From NCBI GenBank assembly GCA_017885365.1, contig JAFNGD010000143.1, positions 529 to 6,254 of the forward strand: a DNA stretch of 5,726 bases. The letters are read 5' to 3'. The notes under the pieces are model-generated. The model was not told where the DNA came from and ran no database searches. It saw only the letters and a program-made list of their open reading frames with translations. The stretch is from Nitrospirota bacterium. GTDB taxonomy: Bacteria; Nitrospirota; UBA9217. The translations under genes were made by a program, and so were the position numbers. This document shows, piece after piece, positions 4,824 through 5,726 of this stretch; the stretch's first letter is position 1; each line of letters opens with the position of its first letter.

Positions 4824-5726
4824 ATGCCATCCATCACGAAAAAAAGAGCGAAAAAAGCGGGTCTCCCCGCCGAATCACTGGTGTATACCGGCGACCTGAA
4901 GGGCGGCGCGGTCAAGATCGCGGTCATGGACTACGATGAGCAGCAGGTCGCTGAACAGCAGCTCGCAACGATCGATCAGTGCATCCTGTATCGCGACAAG
5001 CCCACGGTCACCTGGGTCAATATCGAAGGGGTGCACGACGCCCGGATCCTTGAGAAGCTCGGTGACTGCTTCGGCCTGCACCGGTTGGTGATCGAGGACA
5101 TCATGAGCACGGACCAGCGGCCCAAGACCGAGGACTTCGGCGACTATATCTACATTGTGCTCAAGATGCTGTTCCCGCACCTGAAGAACGGGGTTGTCGT
5201 TTCAGAGCAGATAAGTATCATCCTGGGACCGAACTTCGTGCTTTCCTTCCAGGAAGGTATCGAGGGCGACGTGTTCAGCCCCATCCGGGAGCGTATCCGG
5301 ACGGGCAAAGGCAAGATCCGGAAGATGGGCGCCGACTATCTTGCCTATGCTCTGCTCGACGCCATCGTGGATAATTACTTCATCGTGCTCGAGAAGTTCG
5401 GCGAGAAGGTGGACCTTGCCGAGGACAAACTGATTGCCGAGCCTGCGGAAAGCACGGCCAAGATGATATACGGCCTGAAGCGCGAACTGCTGCTCCTGCA
5501 TAAGGCCATCTGGCCGGTGCGCGAACTTGCAGGCGCCCTGACGCGGCGCGAGTCCGCCCTTATCAGGGACGCCACGGTGCCTTACCTGCGGGATGTCTAC
5601 GACCACGTTGTACAGGCCATCGATACGGTCGAGATCTTCCGCGAGATCCTGTCCGAGATGATCGGTATTTACCTTTCCAGCGTCAGCAACAAGCTGAATG
5701 CGATCATGAAGGTCCTGACCATCATC
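4824..5726 (+). CDS. corA: CorA-family Mg2+/Co2+ transport protein, N-terminal part
   Basis: The open frame runs 301 codons from ATG 4824 to the right edge with no stop, so it is cut by the window and not broken. Residues 1-20 are a basic tail. From about 20 to 285 is the soluble cytoplasmic funnel of CorA: TWVNIEG at 63-69, HRLVIEDI at 86-93, QRPKTEDFGDYIYIVLKML at 98-116 and DYLAYALLDAIVDNYF at 171-186 are family signatures. The final SVSNKLNAIMKVLTII (286-301) is the end of the long stalk helix entering the first membrane segment. The pore GMN motif and second helix lie outside. The family forms homopentameric inner-membrane channels for Mg2+ and often Co2+ or Ni2+. The gene starts 14 nt after the beta subunit stop with only a weak AGG upstream. 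A GTG at 4806 overlapping that stop is an alternative start adding six residues. Close spacing suggests cotranscription; a link to the Mg2+ need of the TPP enzyme is speculation. Confidence 0.95.
   Translation, partial: MPSITKKRAKKAGLPAESLVYTGDLKGGAVKIAVMDYDEQQVAEQQLATIDQCILYRDKPTVTWVNIEGVHDARILEKLGDCFGLHRLVIEDIMSTDQRPKTEDFGDYIYIVLKMLFPHLKNGVVVSEQISIILGPNFVLSFQEGIEGDVFSPIRERIRTGKGKIRKMGADYLAYALLDAIVDNYFIVLEKFGEKVDLAEDKLIAEPAESTAKMIYGLKRELLLLHKAIWPVRELAGALTRRESALIRDATVPYLRDVYDHVVQAIDTVEIFREILSEMIGIYLSSVSNKLNAIMKVLTII

Noticed and set aside
3919..4830. 303-aa minus-strand frame opposite the beta subunit
   Set aside because: Antisense shadow of a clearly conserved TPP-binding subunit.
4824..5726. 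corA as a truncated pseudogene
   Set aside because: The frame is open to the last base of the window and ends mid-motif; the truncation is the window edge.
1..5726. CRISPR array, tRNA, rRNA or transposon
   Set aside because: I saw no regularly spaced direct repeats, no tRNA cloverleaf or rRNA sequence, and no transposase gene or terminal inverted repeats.

Overview
The window is a GC-rich bacterial segment with short, AT-richer intergenic gaps. It combines a ferredoxin-type 2-oxoacid oxidoreductase, a radical SAM/SPASM peptide-modification locus and a WrbA-type quinone reductase. This suits an anaerobic or microaerophilic organism such as a Nitrospirota or Desulfobacterota (Geobacter-like) member. 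That placement is inference from gene content; no rRNA or other phylogenetic marker is present.

Layout: (1) Positions 3-131 (+) hold the C-terminal end of a WrbA-like flavodoxin-fold quinone reductase. (2) A shared hairpin terminator at 161-185 separates it from a convergent minus-strand unit. (3) That unit contains a radical SAM/SPASM enzyme (1461 down to 319) followed 40 nt later by a 20-residue Cys-rich peptide gene (278 down to 216), which is short enough to be missed by routine gene calling. The peptide has a very strong Shine-Dalgarno and looks like a RiPP precursor (ribosomally made, post-translationally modified peptide) whose Cys/Thr-rich tail would be modified by the enzyme. (4) Divergent from the enzyme is a 128-aa protein with seven cysteines (1504-1890, +), of no family I can name with confidence. 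The two genes share a 42-nt gap with a TATAAT box facing each way, each placed six bases from an ATG, which suggests leaderless or near-leaderless mRNAs. (5) A 233-nt spacer (1891-2123) holds several inverted repeats and no convincing gene. (6) From 2124 to the right edge is a plus-strand cluster: a 576-aa fused gamma-alpha subunit and a 284-aa beta subunit of a 2-oxoacid:acceptor oxidoreductase, then a CorA-family magnesium/cobalt channel cut by the window edge just before its first membrane helix.

How the genes may work together: the oxidoreductase subunits would form a thiamine-pyrophosphate enzyme that decarboxylates a 2-oxoacid to its acyl-CoA and passes electrons to ferredoxin (or the reverse). 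The corA gene follows after 14 nt and is probably cotranscribed. The radical SAM enzyme, the small peptide and perhaps the seven-Cys protein form a separate compact module. This module is the most interesting part of the window. It resembles the CbpA (modified peptide precursor)/CbpB (peptide-modifying radical SAM enzyme) pairing of NCBIfam as I remember it, but I could not check that assignment.
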